Assembly: GCA_050736615.1 (NCBI GenBank)
Contig: JBOHWL010000130.1
Location: forward strand, 1-15,964
Length of the DNA stretch: 15,964 nt
Direction: 5' to 3'
From: JBOHWJ01 sp050736615
GTDB taxonomy: Bacteria; Desulfobacterota; Binatia; Binatales; Binataceae
In this document: in pieces, positions 1 to 7,210 of the stretch
Numbering within the stretch: position 1 is the stretch's first letter
Layout of the letters: every line of letters begins with the position of its first letter
Translations under genes and position numbers: made by a program
Notes under the pieces: generated by a model
Told to the model about the DNA's origin: nothing
Databases searched by the model: none
What the model saw: the letters and a program-made list of their open reading frames with translations, nothing else

Positions 1-443
1 CAGCAGTAGACCGCGGCTTCATCAGGGACCGCATCAGGTATATGCGCCATGTTGGCGTCGGCCTGATTGACGTGAAAATACTCGGCAAAGGTGCCGTCCT
101 TGGTGTTGGCGAATTTCCATCCACCCAGAGCGCTTCCAGATTGAGAAGAATGGCCTGCTTGTGAGGCGAGTTCGCTCCAATCCGGTGTGATTGCGCCGAT
201 CAGGACGCGGTCGCCGGGTCGGAACAGTTTCACCTCGGCACCAATCTCGTAAACCACGCCAACCGCTTCGTGCCCGAGCGTAAGGTTCTGTCGCGGACCA
301 ATCGCGCCATGCACCGTATGCGAGTCGGAGGTGCAGATTAAGGCGCAAGTTGTCCGCACGATCGCGTCATTCGGGCCAGCCTTAGGCAAAGGCTTATCCG
401 CGAATCCGACCCGATGCACATCCTGCATCACAAATGCCTTCAT
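1..443 (-). CDS. NADP-type secondary alcohol dehydrogenase, N-terminal part (runs off window)
   Basis: This is the first 147 codons of a zinc-dependent medium-chain alcohol dehydrogenase; the rest lies beyond base 1. The translation starts MKAFVMQDVHRVGF and carries the catalytic-zinc cysteine in LICTSDSHTVHG, the GHEAVG motif with the second zinc-site histidine/glutamate, and PGDRVLIGAITPDW. From memory this closely follows the Thermoanaerobacter brockii secondary alcohol dehydrogenase family (CTSDIHTV, LGHEAVG, AITPDWR, GWKFSN, DGVFGEFFHVNDAD), which interconverts secondary alcohols and ketones and lacks the structural zinc lobe. That lobe also appears absent here. The ATG at 441-443 is preceded by GGAGG about 9 nt upstream, a reasonable ribosome site. 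The nucleotide-binding domain is not in the window, so cofactor preference is inferred from the family only. Confidence 0.9.
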   Translation of the reverse strand, partial: MKAFVMQDVHRVGFADKPLPKAGPNDAIVRTTCALICTSDSHTVHGAIGPRQNLTLGHEAVGVVYEIGAEVKLFRPGDRVLIGAITPDWSELASQAGHSSQSGSALGGWKFANTKDGTFAEYFHVNQADANMAHIPDAVPDEAAVYC

Positions 444-519
444 ACCAGGCGCCCTCCGCAATGATTATTGAGCCGTGCGATCCCCACGATATTCCCTTAT
501 CTGATCCTTGCGAAACGAT
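444..519 (-). other. Leader of the alcohol dehydrogenase gene
   Basis: This is the short AT-richer stretch upstream of the dehydrogenase start, read on the minus strand. It holds the GGAGG ribosome-binding site but no promoter pair I would defend. Candidate -10-like hexamers (GATAAG, CAATAATCAT) lack a convincing -35 partner. It abuts the HEAT-gene remnant. Confidence 0.3.
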
Positions 520-672
520 TCGTCTGAAGTCCCCATTAAGAGCATCTATTACTATCGGCAACGTTGCCGGCCGCCTGAGTTCTCTGAGTACCTCGATGAC
601 CCCCAAAGGACAGCGGCGCGCAAGCTTGTAAAGAATCTCGTACTCGAGATCCGATGTGATAGTTCCGAGCGC
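520..672 (-). pseudogene. Remnant of a HEAT-repeat gene, related to the gene at 5508-6491
   Basis: About 150 bases align in frame with roughly 5981-6136 inside the intact HEAT-repeat gene. The translation reads ALGTITSDLEYEILYKLARR, then GVIEVLRELRRP, then LPIVIDALNGDF. The intact gene has ALGTVKSDGEYELLVNLLRR, GVIEVLGELRRP and LPILIDALNEDF. The alignment needs a single one-codon gap and has no stop inside it. Similarity ends abruptly on both sides: upstream it runs into GC-rich sequence that does not look coding, and downstream into the dehydrogenase leader. No start and no full repeat array remain, so this is a fragment of a third HEAT gene or a partial duplication, not a working gene. A short TTG-initiated reading frame runs through it to base 394, but it overlaps the dehydrogenase start and I do not support it as a gene. 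Confidence 0.75.
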
Positions 673-897
673 GCCGGTCTGAGAGGCGCGGGCGGAAGAG
701 GCCCGATGCGGAGCGCAGTGGAGCTAACCAATGAGCGGCGCAATCGCGAAGGGCTGCACGGCGGGCTTGAGCGCAGCGGCGCAAGGCGGGACAGGGTAGA
801 GGGCGGGCGGGCGAGGCGGGTTTCCTCAGACGCGACCAATACCGCGCCCGCGCTTCGCGCGCGGAAAAAGCGGAGAGTAGGCGGAACGACAGGATTG
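673..897. other. GC-rich intergenic stretch with a hairpin
   Basis: No gene is supported here. The stretch is rich in short GC runs. It contains a perfect 6-bp hairpin, CCGCGC-TTCGC-GCGCGG, at 848-864, just downstream of the coiled-coil gene that ends at 898. On the minus strand no U-tract follows the stem, so a terminator role is doubtful. The longest frame through it (508-918, plus strand) has an Arg/Gly/Ala-rich translation typical of GC-rich noncoding DNA. Confidence 0.4.
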
Positions 898-1287
898 CTA
901 GTTGACCCTATTGATTAGCTCGATCAGACCTTCGAGCATTGTGCTTATTTTCGTCATCTGAGCGTCCAGGGCGCCCTGCTCATCCTGCGGAACTTCGCCG
1001 AATGATCGCATATGTCGCGAGGTTGCTTCCGTAAGATCAATGGAGAGCAGTGACAATTTCGCGTTGAGTTGGCGGCGATTTGACACTACCTGCCGCTCGA
1101 GGTTGTAACGATCTTGAGTGATGCGAATCTCATTTTCTATTTGGAGGATTTTCTCGGATATCGCCGGCCGTACGGATTTCGGCAGGTCTTGCGCGAAACT
1201 CGTCATGATCATCTCGGACGAGCGCTTCAGCGAGGCGGCAACTTCCCGCAGCGCATCTTCCAGGCGGCGCAGGTGAGCTTCATTCAT
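898..1287 (-). CDS. Small coiled-coil protein of unknown function
   Basis: This is a 129-residue soluble protein that I do not recognise. The sequence is rich in Glu, Arg, Leu and Ile, with heptad-like stretches (MNEAHLRRLEDALREVAASL; residues about 45-85 around IENEIRITQDRYNLERQVV), so it is probably helical and coiled-coil. It has no signal peptide, membrane segment or cysteine. The ATG at 1285-1287 lies inside the end of the upstream zinc-ribbon/HEAT gene, whose TGA is at 1280-1282. The 8-nt overlap in a different frame suggests translational coupling and supports both gene ends. It is the last gene of the MFS - zinc-ribbon/HEAT - coiled-coil set, so its partner is most likely the HEAT protein, which is an inference from position only. 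Confidence 0.75.
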   Translation of the reverse strand: MNEAHLRRLEDALREVAASLKRSSEMIMTSFAQDLPKSVRPAISEKILQIENEIRITQDRYNLERQVVSNRRQLNAKLSLLSIDLTEATSRHMRSFGEVPQDEQGALDAQMTKISTMLEGLIELINRVN

Positions 1288-1750
1288 GGCCCGTCGTGAT
1301 ACGAGACAAGCCCTTTTGTCCCTTCCAAGCCGCCTCGCGCACCATCGCGCTGCTATCCGCTCTTGCGCGGATCCTAGCCGTCTTTTCCCAACCGTCGCCG
1401 GCGGCGACGAGCGTCTCGACCGCGCGCGCTCGGACGATGAAAGACCCGATTACTCCGTCAAGCGCCTGCGCGTTGCCAATCTTTCCGAGAGCGCCAACCG
1501 CTTCGTCAACCATGAATGGGTCGCGTTCCTTTTCCGTGACCTGGATCAAAGCGTTGACCGCCTTCAATAGACGTTTCTCGCCCAGTAAGAAGATCACGCA
1601 GCGGCGAATATCAGCGAGTGGATGAGAGCGCGCGGCGAGCAGTTTGGCGACGTATTCACGCGAGTCAGGATTTTGGGCCGCCCCGCAACTCGGGCAGGCC
1701 GCGATACCGGGAGCGAGTTCGGCGAAACAATTGGTGCAGAAAAAAGTCAT
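1280..1750 (-). CDS. Zinc-ribbon protein with HEAT-like repeats
   Basis: This is a 156-residue protein. It begins with a zinc ribbon (MTFFCTNCFAELAPGIAACP, then SCGAAQ), giving CxxC-x12-CxxC within the first 25 residues. Alpha-helical repeats of HEAT/PBS-lyase type follow, such as VDEAVGALGKIGNAQALDGV and AVETLVAAGDGWEKTARIRA. The ATG at 1748-1750 is chosen over an upstream in-frame start at 1834 because it makes a 4-nt ATGA overlap with the stop of the MFS gene and places the zinc ribbon at the N-terminus. A zinc ribbon followed by a helical repeat suggests a scaffold or adaptor role. There is no catalytic motif. It shares the repeat class, but no long identity by eye, with the larger HEAT protein at 5508-6491. 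Confidence 0.85.
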   Translation of the reverse strand: MTFFCTNCFAELAPGIAACPSCGAAQNPDSREYVAKLLAARSHPLADIRRCVIFLLGEKRLLKAVNALIQVTEKERDPFMVDEAVGALGKIGNAQALDGVIGSFIVRARAVETLVAAGDGWEKTARIRARADSSAMVREAAWKGQKGLSRITTGHE

Positions 1751-2964
1751 ATCGCAAGAAACATTAGCAATGAACCAATCGCGCTCATCGCGGCGCCGTA
1801 GGTAAAAGCCACTTTCGCCGACATCTTCGTCCAAAGAAACCCCACCACGATGCTCGACACCAGATCGCCGATGCCATTGGTGCCGCCGAGAATCCCAAAG
1901 CCAGTGCCGCGAACGTCGGATGGCAAGAGATCGGTGCCGACCGCCGACTCAAGTGTCTCCTGCGCAGCCATCACGGTGCCCTCGAGAATGAACAAGACGA
2001 TCAGCGGCGCGAGGCTCTTGGGCCCGATGGCAAAACCGATCGTGGCGATCACGTCGACGGCGTACCACGCGGCCAACAGATATCGGCGCTGATAGCGGTC
2101 CCCGAGTGTCCCGAGCGGATAGGAACAGGCCGCATGGGCGGCGTTGTGCACGATGTACAAAGTCACCGCAATGCTCATTGCTTTGGCTGATGAGCCGAGT
2201 AGCTCCGCCGCGCGCAAAACCAACATGCTATGGGCGAAATCACCCGCTCCGAATACGCCAACCGCCACGAGGAAGCGGCGAAACCTTGGCGGCGCGGCGG
2301 CGCCCCATCCGCGGAAGCTCGTTGGCTTTTCGGACCGGCCTTGTGCAGGCTCGTGAACGAAGAAAAGGAAAGCGGCTCCGGAAAGGACCCCCGGAATCAG
2401 GCTAATCGCGAAAATGCGGCGGAACCCAAGGCGATGCAACATTAATAGCGCCAGGAGTGGCCCCAGGATCGCGCCCAGGGTGTCGGCCGAGCGATGGAAT
2501 CCGAACGCGGTGCCAACCCTTTCCAGCGGAACGGATTCCACCAATAGGTTATCGCGGCATGGTCCCCGCATGCCTCGGGCCATCCAGCCAATAGTCCGCG
2601 CAATGAGCAATTCGAGCCAGGATTGCGCCAAAGCGAATGAGCCAGTAGCCAGGCCGGTGATTAAATAGCCCAGGCTGGCAACGCGCTGGCGTATGCCCGT
2701 ACGGTCGGCAATCCTGCCGCCACCTATCTTGGCGAACGTTGAAGCGCCGTCGGAGGCTCCTTCGATCAGCCCCAGAGCGGCAGGCGAGGCGCCGATCGTC
2801 ACGATGAATAGCGGCAGGATTGCGGTTGCCATTTCATGGCCGAAGTCTGACAACAGGCTGGCGAAACCCATCCCCAGAATGTTGCGACTGAACCATCGCT
2901 GAGGCCGATGTGACATGTTCGCCGGCGGTCCATCACGAAGCTTGGCTTCGCGTTTGTCATCCAT
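1747..2964 (-). CDS. Major facilitator superfamily transporter
   Basis: This is a 405-residue polytopic membrane protein with the size and layout of a 12-helix MFS carrier. The loop between helices 2 and 3 has the MFS signature as GGGRIADRTGIRQR, and the second half has its counterpart as GTLGDRYQRR. A conserved-looking segment around residues 130-165 (RGMRGPCRDNLL, then FGFHRSADTLGAILGPLLAL) fits a family of uncharacterised MFS proteins. The substrate cannot be predicted. The start used is the ATG at 2962-2964. A second in-frame ATG at 2914-2916 (MSHRPQRW) would drop 16 polar residues and is possible. No strong ribosome site precedes either. The stop overlaps the next gene as ATGA. The upstream gap to the Cys-rich gene is 83 nt, so co-transcription with Region B is possible. 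Confidence 0.88.
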   Translation of the reverse strand: MDDKREAKLRDGPPANMSHRPQRWFSRNILGMGFASLLSDFGHEMATAILPLFIVTIGASPAALGLIEGASDGASTFAKIGGGRIADRTGIRQRVASLGYLITGLATGSFALAQSWLELLIARTIGWMARGMRGPCRDNLLVESVPLERVGTAFGFHRSADTLGAILGPLLALLMLHRLGFRRIFAISLIPGVLSGAAFLFFVHEPAQGRSEKPTSFRGWGAAAPPRFRRFLVAVGVFGAGDFAHSMLVLRAAELLGSSAKAMSIAVTLYIVHNAAHAACSYPLGTLGDRYQRRYLLAAWYAVDVIATIGFAIGPKSLAPLIVLFILEGTVMAAQETLESAVGTDLLPSDVRGTGFGILGGTNGIGDLVSSIVVGFLWTKMSAKVAFTYGAAMSAIGSLLMFLAI

Positions 2965-3047
2965 AAGGTTTGTCGGCCCTCTATGAGTCTTGGGCCATCC
3001 CGGCTCATATCCGCAAGATTTATCAGCCGCCGTTGTTCGCTATCGGC
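2965..3047 (-). other. Gap between the Cys-rich module and the MFS gene
   Basis: These 83 bases separate the stop at 3048 from the MFS start at 2964. An AT-rich GATAAAT sits here on the minus strand, but I find no -35 partner at normal spacing and no hairpin with a U-tract. Whether the MFS set is a separate transcript cannot be decided from the sequence. Confidence 0.3.
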
Positions 3048-3710
3048 TCAACCACACATTTTGCGGTCCCCCACTAGCTTGCCTAGTCCGAATGCGTGCG
3101 CATTACGCTCCTCATTACTTGCCAGCCCCTGACGCACTGCATCGAATTTCAGGGCGAAGCGCCTCATGGCTTCGCCTGCGCGTTCCAACGACGCGGCACT
3201 GGCCAGAATGAATGCGCGCGCAGTGTCGAAATCTGTAGCCGCCTGAAGGACCAGCAACAGATGCGGAATGCAAAGCGAGGCACAGGTTCGCCCGCCAGCG
3301 GAGCGTTTTGCAAGTAGCGCGGTAATCTCTTCGCGCTCAATTCCGCGCTGCGCGGCGCATACTGCGCATCGCGTTTCTGAGACCAGCTTCCGTATCCGCA
3401 GCTGTACCGACGCAGTCGAGTTTGATGATGACACGGCCTGTCTCAACTGCGCAGTTCGAGCCGCCAGCAATTCGGGGCAGGCGTGGCAAATGCCTGACGG
3501 CGAGGCGAGGCTTTCGTACATCCACGTATGAGCCGGGCAGAAGCCGCCGTTATCAACGTGAATGCGGCGTACCACTTCGTCGGTGTTCAACTCGTATTGA
3601 CGCGCGGCAAGATAATCGAAACTTTCACGACTGACGCGGGCGCACACGGGCAGGTGTGGGGCAACCCTTCCGAGGGCGCGTCCTGGCGGCAGGTTCGCAA
3701 TTGATCGCAT
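3048..3710 (-). CDS. Cys-rich CxxC/CxxH protein or domain, probably the C-terminal part of the dynamin-like gene
   Basis: The open frame of 220 residues carries paired metal-site motifs. Numbering from the ATG at 3710, these are GFCPAH (C58, H61), ICHACP (C75, C78), RCAVC (C115, C118) and SLCIPH (C147, H150), followed by a helical tail. The first pair is broken: this frame reads HLPVC, while the overlapping upstream frame reads LPHTCP. One extra C in the CCC run (plus-strand 3648-3650) would give HTCPVCARV, a perfect CPxC that matches the ICPMC of the related protein at 7211-8090. Codon third positions also favour the upstream frame before that point. I therefore think residues 1-22 here are an artefact and that the module continues the GTPase reading frame. 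A separate gene overlapping the GTPase by 124 nt is the alternative. The function is unknown; zinc binding is inferred from spacing. Confidence 0.7.
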   Translation of the reverse strand: MRSIANLPPGRALGRVAPHLPVCARVSRESFDYLAARQYELNTDEVVRRIHVDNGGFCPAHTWMYESLASPSGICHACPELLAARTAQLRQAVSSSNSTASVQLRIRKLVSETRCAVCAAQRGIEREEITALLAKRSAGGRTCASLCIPHLLLVLQAATDFDTARAFILASAASLERAGEAMRRFALKFDAVRQGLASNEERNAHAFGLGKLVGDRKMCG

Positions 3711-5489
3711 TCGGTATTGGTCCCTTCGTCCACGGTCGCGCGACCCGTGATGGCAGTTTTTCGGAGATGCTCAGCCCGGTGTATCAGCGGACTGAGTGGC
3801 CTAAAAGTTCCGTTGGCATTTTCAGTGAGTATCCTGAGACGGCGGGCGCAATTATCGATGTGCTTTTCGATCTCCCGGTCAAGTTGCGCGATAAAATCGC
3901 TTGCAGCCTGTGTGATCAGCGCATCCGCTTCGCGCCGATAATTCGATAATAGCTCGTCGAGCGTATGCTCAAACCATCTAGCGATAGTTGCGGCAGATCG
4001 GGCGGGTGTCAGAGAAATGCGCCAAGCCATACGCCACTTCAGCTCAGCAAAGGATGGCAGCGAAAAAACCGCGAGTGATTTATGATGGTCATCGCATGAT
4101 GAGAGGGTGACCTCATCCGTTTTCAACTGGGTCCGCATGGCGCGAGACCATCCTTGTGACGGCAGGCTTTGCAGTTCATGAATCAGTGCGCCTTCCGTGC
4201 GCTCGATCTCGCTTCGCATGATTGGGCTCAACGCGTGAACTCGTTCGCTGAGACTACGAGCACAGAAGGCTGAGGCGTCGGCCACCAGTGCGGCCTTCGC
4301 GCTGCGAAACGGCTTGCGGCTATGCGAAATCCTGGCGAAGGCCTCCAGTGCATCAGCTCTCAATTGCTCGAAAATGTGGTCGAGATGACGGCTCGTGCGT
4401 GCACAGATCGTAGCATTCACCTGCTCACCAATTTCGGCGACGAGCTCCCTACGGCGCAATTGAATGGATTCAATCATACGATCCAACTCGCGAAGTGCCT
4501 TAGGTGAATCCGCATGAGAAGATGACGCGAACGACGCCTCAATTTGTTCCCGAAGCAAAAGGTTGATTAGGCGATCCAGAGCACGTTTGAGAAGATGCGC
4601 GGCTTTTTCATGCGTGAGGAATCGCAACAGAGCGTCCTCGAGATCGAGCAAACCCGATTGCCTGAGGGTGTCACGATTATGTTCGAGTTTGCCGCGTAAC
4701 GCCTGCCGCGCCGACACCGCGAACAAGCCCCATGCGCGGCCGCCGAATTCTGCCGTCAAACGGCCGCGGATGTATTCGATCAGTTCCGCCTTTTCCGCGG
4801 ATGACACCAAATCCCGCTTGTTGATTACGACGAACACTTTGCCCGCTGCGCCAAGAGCATCTCCGAGAAATTCGATTTCGCTAGCCCCAAGCGGTGAATC
4901 AAATGCCGTGACAAAAATTGCCGCATCCGCTTCGGGCAGGAAATGTCTAGTGGTCGCGGTATTGGCGGCGATCGCCCCGATGCCCGGCGTGTCAGTGAAA
5001 AATAAGCCGCGGCGTAGAATGTCGATAGGCAATTGAATCTCGGCGGAGATTACATGGCGGCGATTTCCCGGATTACCGCTCTCCGTCACGTAGTTGGCCA
5101 GCTCATCAAGAGGAACCCCCCTGGAGAAGCGCCCACCCCGCGCATCGGATATGTACACACTCTCGTTCTCCATACGTCACGGTGGTAAGCACCGATGTAT
5201 GAGGCAAAAGGCCGGTGGGAAGCCGCTCCACCCCAAGAATCGCGTTCATCAGGGTGCTCTTGCCGCGGCTGAATTGTCCGAGTACCGCCAGATTAAAGCG
5301 GTCCGCGGCCAAACGAGTAAGCAAGAGCTGGTATTGCCGGGCGCTCTTCTCGTCTTTGATTTCCCTGGATCGCTGCATTGCGGAGCGGGCAATGTCGGCA
5401 ATCGCAAACTTCAAATCTTCATACCAACGAATAGTTTGAGCGGTCAGACGAGTTTGACCCGGCGCACCATCTATGGCGTCAAGTGTCAT
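3587..5489 (-). CDS. Dynamin-like large GTPase (frameshifted in this sequence)
   Basis: Two frames together make one bacterial dynamin-like GTPase. The N-terminal frame (5489 to about 5171) has a helical lead, the P-loop GQFSRGKST at about residues 71-79, and the switch I threonine region LLPHTSVLTTV. The second frame (from about 5170) holds the switch II DTPGIGA and the base-specificity motif NKRD, followed by some 350 residues of mostly helical stalk. Removing one G of the GG (plus-strand CC at 5170-5171) joins them as TTVTYENESVYISDARGGR. Without that, the GTPase domain is cut between G2 and G3. Such proteins bind and remodel membranes using GTP. I see no clear transmembrane paddle. The ATG at 5489 is used; a TTG nine bases upstream is possible. 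The gene follows the HEAT gene by 18 nt. Its 3' end probably runs on into the Cys-rich module after a second indel at 3648-3650, giving about 813 residues in all. Confidence 0.88.
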
Positions 5490-5507
5490 ACTCCACAAAA
5501 ACGCGGA

Positions 5508-6491
5508 TTATCCATGGGCACGAGCCAGAACGCGTGCGAGTACGCAGTCGCGTCGCCTATTGAAGTCCTGTGGCTGGTCCGGCATAGCTGACAGCGCTTC
5601 CTCGATTGTGGCCTTGGCAACGGCGAAGTGCTCTACGAGGCATCCCTCAATCTCACGGCACAGGAATGAATCCGCCGTTGCGAGTAGCGCCACGAGTTGT
5701 TCGACAGCCGAGTGCTTCTGCGTCACGGGGCCGAAGCTCAAGGCGATACCGCTGGCTATCGCGGCGATAGTCGCATGCGGATCAAAAACGAGGGGCGCCA
5801 GCCGCTCCCAGAATGACGGCGCTAATTTCATCTCGCCCAGCAGGCCCAGCGCGCTGCGGCGGCGGCGTACGCTGGAGGGGCTTTCGTAATCCGCCGAGAG
5901 TGTTTGGCGGAGAGCGGTTTCGCATAAGGCCGGACCGGCGCGAACACCAAGTTTTCTGAGCGCATCTTCCGCCGCGGAGCGGCTGAAATCCTCGTTAAGA
6001 GCATCGATCAGTATCGGCAGGATTTCCGGCCGCCGGAGTTCGCCCAAAACCTCGATGACGCCGGCTAATGGGCGGCGCCGTAAAAGGTTGACAAGGAGTT
6101 CGTACTCCCCATCCGATTTGACGGTTCCTAGCGCGCGCGCCGCGGTGTTTATAACCGCTTCTTCGCCAAGACGCTCGACCGGGTCGCTGATCTCGCGATC
6201 ACCGGCGAGAAACTCGAGGAGCACATCACGCGCTCCGATTCCCGCCAGCTCGCGCGCCGCGCCACATCGCGGTTCGAAGACGCCGCTGCGCTCGCGCGCA
6301 AACAGCAATCGGCGCAACGCCGGCACAGCGACGGAGCCGCAGCCGATCAATTGGAGAACCGTCGCGCCTGTAACGTGCAGGGACTTTAGCCCATTAACCA
6401 GTTGTTCGTGGTGCTCCAGTTTCGGCTGGGCAGCGCCGGCGCAGAGCGACAACACGCCTGTTTCTTTCGCTGTACCGGCCATAGTGCTCAT
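5508..6491 (-). CDS. HEAT-repeat (PBS-lyase-like) scaffold protein
   Basis: This 327-residue soluble protein is built largely from short paired-helix repeats of HEAT/PBS-lyase type, for example INTAARALGTVKSDGEYELL, AGVIEVLGELRRPEILPILI and RSAAEDALRKLG. The last third (SALGLLGEMK, then GIALSFGPVT) continues the pattern. It has no catalytic signature, signal peptide or membrane segment. HEAT arrays normally serve as protein-protein interaction surfaces, so a scaffold for its operon partners is the natural guess. The ATG at 6489-6491 makes an ATGA overlap with the metallophosphoesterase stop, which fixes the start. A related fragment survives at 520-672, showing that this gene or a paralogue has been duplicated locally. 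Confidence 0.85.
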   Translation of the reverse strand: MSTMAGTAKETGVLSLCAGAAQPKLEHHEQLVNGLKSLHVTGATVLQLIGCGSVAVPALRRLLFARERSGVFEPRCGAARELAGIGARDVLLEFLAGDREISDPVERLGEEAVINTAARALGTVKSDGEYELLVNLLRRRPLAGVIEVLGELRRPEILPILIDALNEDFSRSAAEDALRKLGVRAGPALCETALRQTLSADYESPSSVRRRRSALGLLGEMKLAPSFWERLAPLVFDPHATIAAIASGIALSFGPVTQKHSAVEQLVALLATADSFLCREIEGCLVEHFAVAKATIEEALSAMPDQPQDFNRRRDCVLARVLARAHG

Positions 6492-7186
6492 CGTGGAACG
6501 TTGCCGCTGCGCAGTACTTTCGCGAGATCGGACTTGACTTCATCGGTAACCGGCATGGCTGAGATCTTTGCGATAGTCTGTTCGACCGGATACTCCAGTG
6601 CGCGTAGGTCGATTTTGCCGTCCTGCCATACCGCATAGCGCGCGCGGGAATCCCCGGCCTTGGATTGCCCAAGACTGCCTGGATTGATGACCGTTCGGTT
6701 TCCCAAGCTTCTGGAAAACTGCAAATGCGTATGGCCAACGAGGACTACACTTGCACCGGAACTTGCCTCTCCATCCCGTTCCCACAGCGGGGACTGTGGC
6801 GGGCGGTACTCATAGAGCATGTCCGACGGGGTGGCGTGGCACAGGAAGAAACTCTGACTGTTTATCTGGCGGCAAGCGCAAGTTGGAAGATCACGCAGAA
6901 ACTGTTTGTCCTTGAAGCTGAGCACGGAGACGGTGTATTGGCGGGTTGCTTCGGCCATCGCGCGGAATCGCGGCGAGCATCCGCAGTCCGCGCCAAATCC
7001 GACGGCGTGATCATGATTACCACGCACGACGGTTGAGGCATGCGACCGCACGAAGTCAATCGTCGCCGCCGGATCGGGGCCGTAGTTCACCAAATCTCCG
7101 AGCACCCACAGTTCGTCGTAATCGGAGGGGAGTGCGGCAAGCGCCTCCAGGTTCGCGTGCAGGTCGGAGATGATTAATATTCGCAT
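6488..7186 (-). CDS. Calcineurin-like metallophosphoesterase
   Basis: This 232-residue protein has the full metal-ligand set of the calcineurin-like phosphoesterase superfamily: SDLH (D8, H10), GDLVNYGP (D31), GNHDH (N57, H58), CHATP (H117) and GHTH (H152, H154). It then has the INPGSLGQ segment typical of the small YfcE/MJ0936-type group. These enzymes use two metal ions to hydrolyse phosphodiesters or phosphomonoesters. The substrate is not predictable; family members include cyclic-nucleotide and nucleic-acid phosphodiesterases and protein phosphatases. There is no signal peptide, so it is cytoplasmic. The ATG at 7184-7186 has GGGAGAGAG upstream. The stop overlaps the HEAT gene start (ATGA), tying it to the HEAT-dynamin set. 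Confidence 0.93.
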   Translation of the reverse strand: MRILIISDLHANLEALAALPSDYDELWVLGDLVNYGPDPAATIDFVRSHASTVVRGNHDHAVGFGADCGCSPRFRAMAEATRQYTVSVLSFKDKQFLRDLPTCACRQINSQSFFLCHATPSDMLYEYRPPQSPLWERDGEASSGASVVLVGHTHLQFSRSLGNRTVINPGSLGQSKAGDSRARYAVWQDGKIDLRALEYPVEQTIAKISAMPVTDEVKSDLAKVLRSGNVPR

Positions 7187-7210
7187 GGTGCCACTCTCTC
7201 CCGTATGCCA

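Noticed and set aside
848..864. GC hairpin as a terminator for the coiled-coil gene.
   Set aside because: The stem is good but no U-tract follows it on the minus strand.
508..918. A 136-codon plus-strand frame across the HEAT remnant and GC-rich gap.
   Set aside because: The translation is Arg/Gly/Ala-rich with no motif, and its first part is the antisense of the HEAT remnant.
5150..5180. Programmed ribosomal frameshifting as the explanation for the split GTPase, HyfE-like and Cys-rich genes.
   Set aside because: None of the four sites has a classical X-XXY-YYZ slippery heptamer with a downstream structure I can see, and shift directions differ; assembly or mutational indels are simpler.
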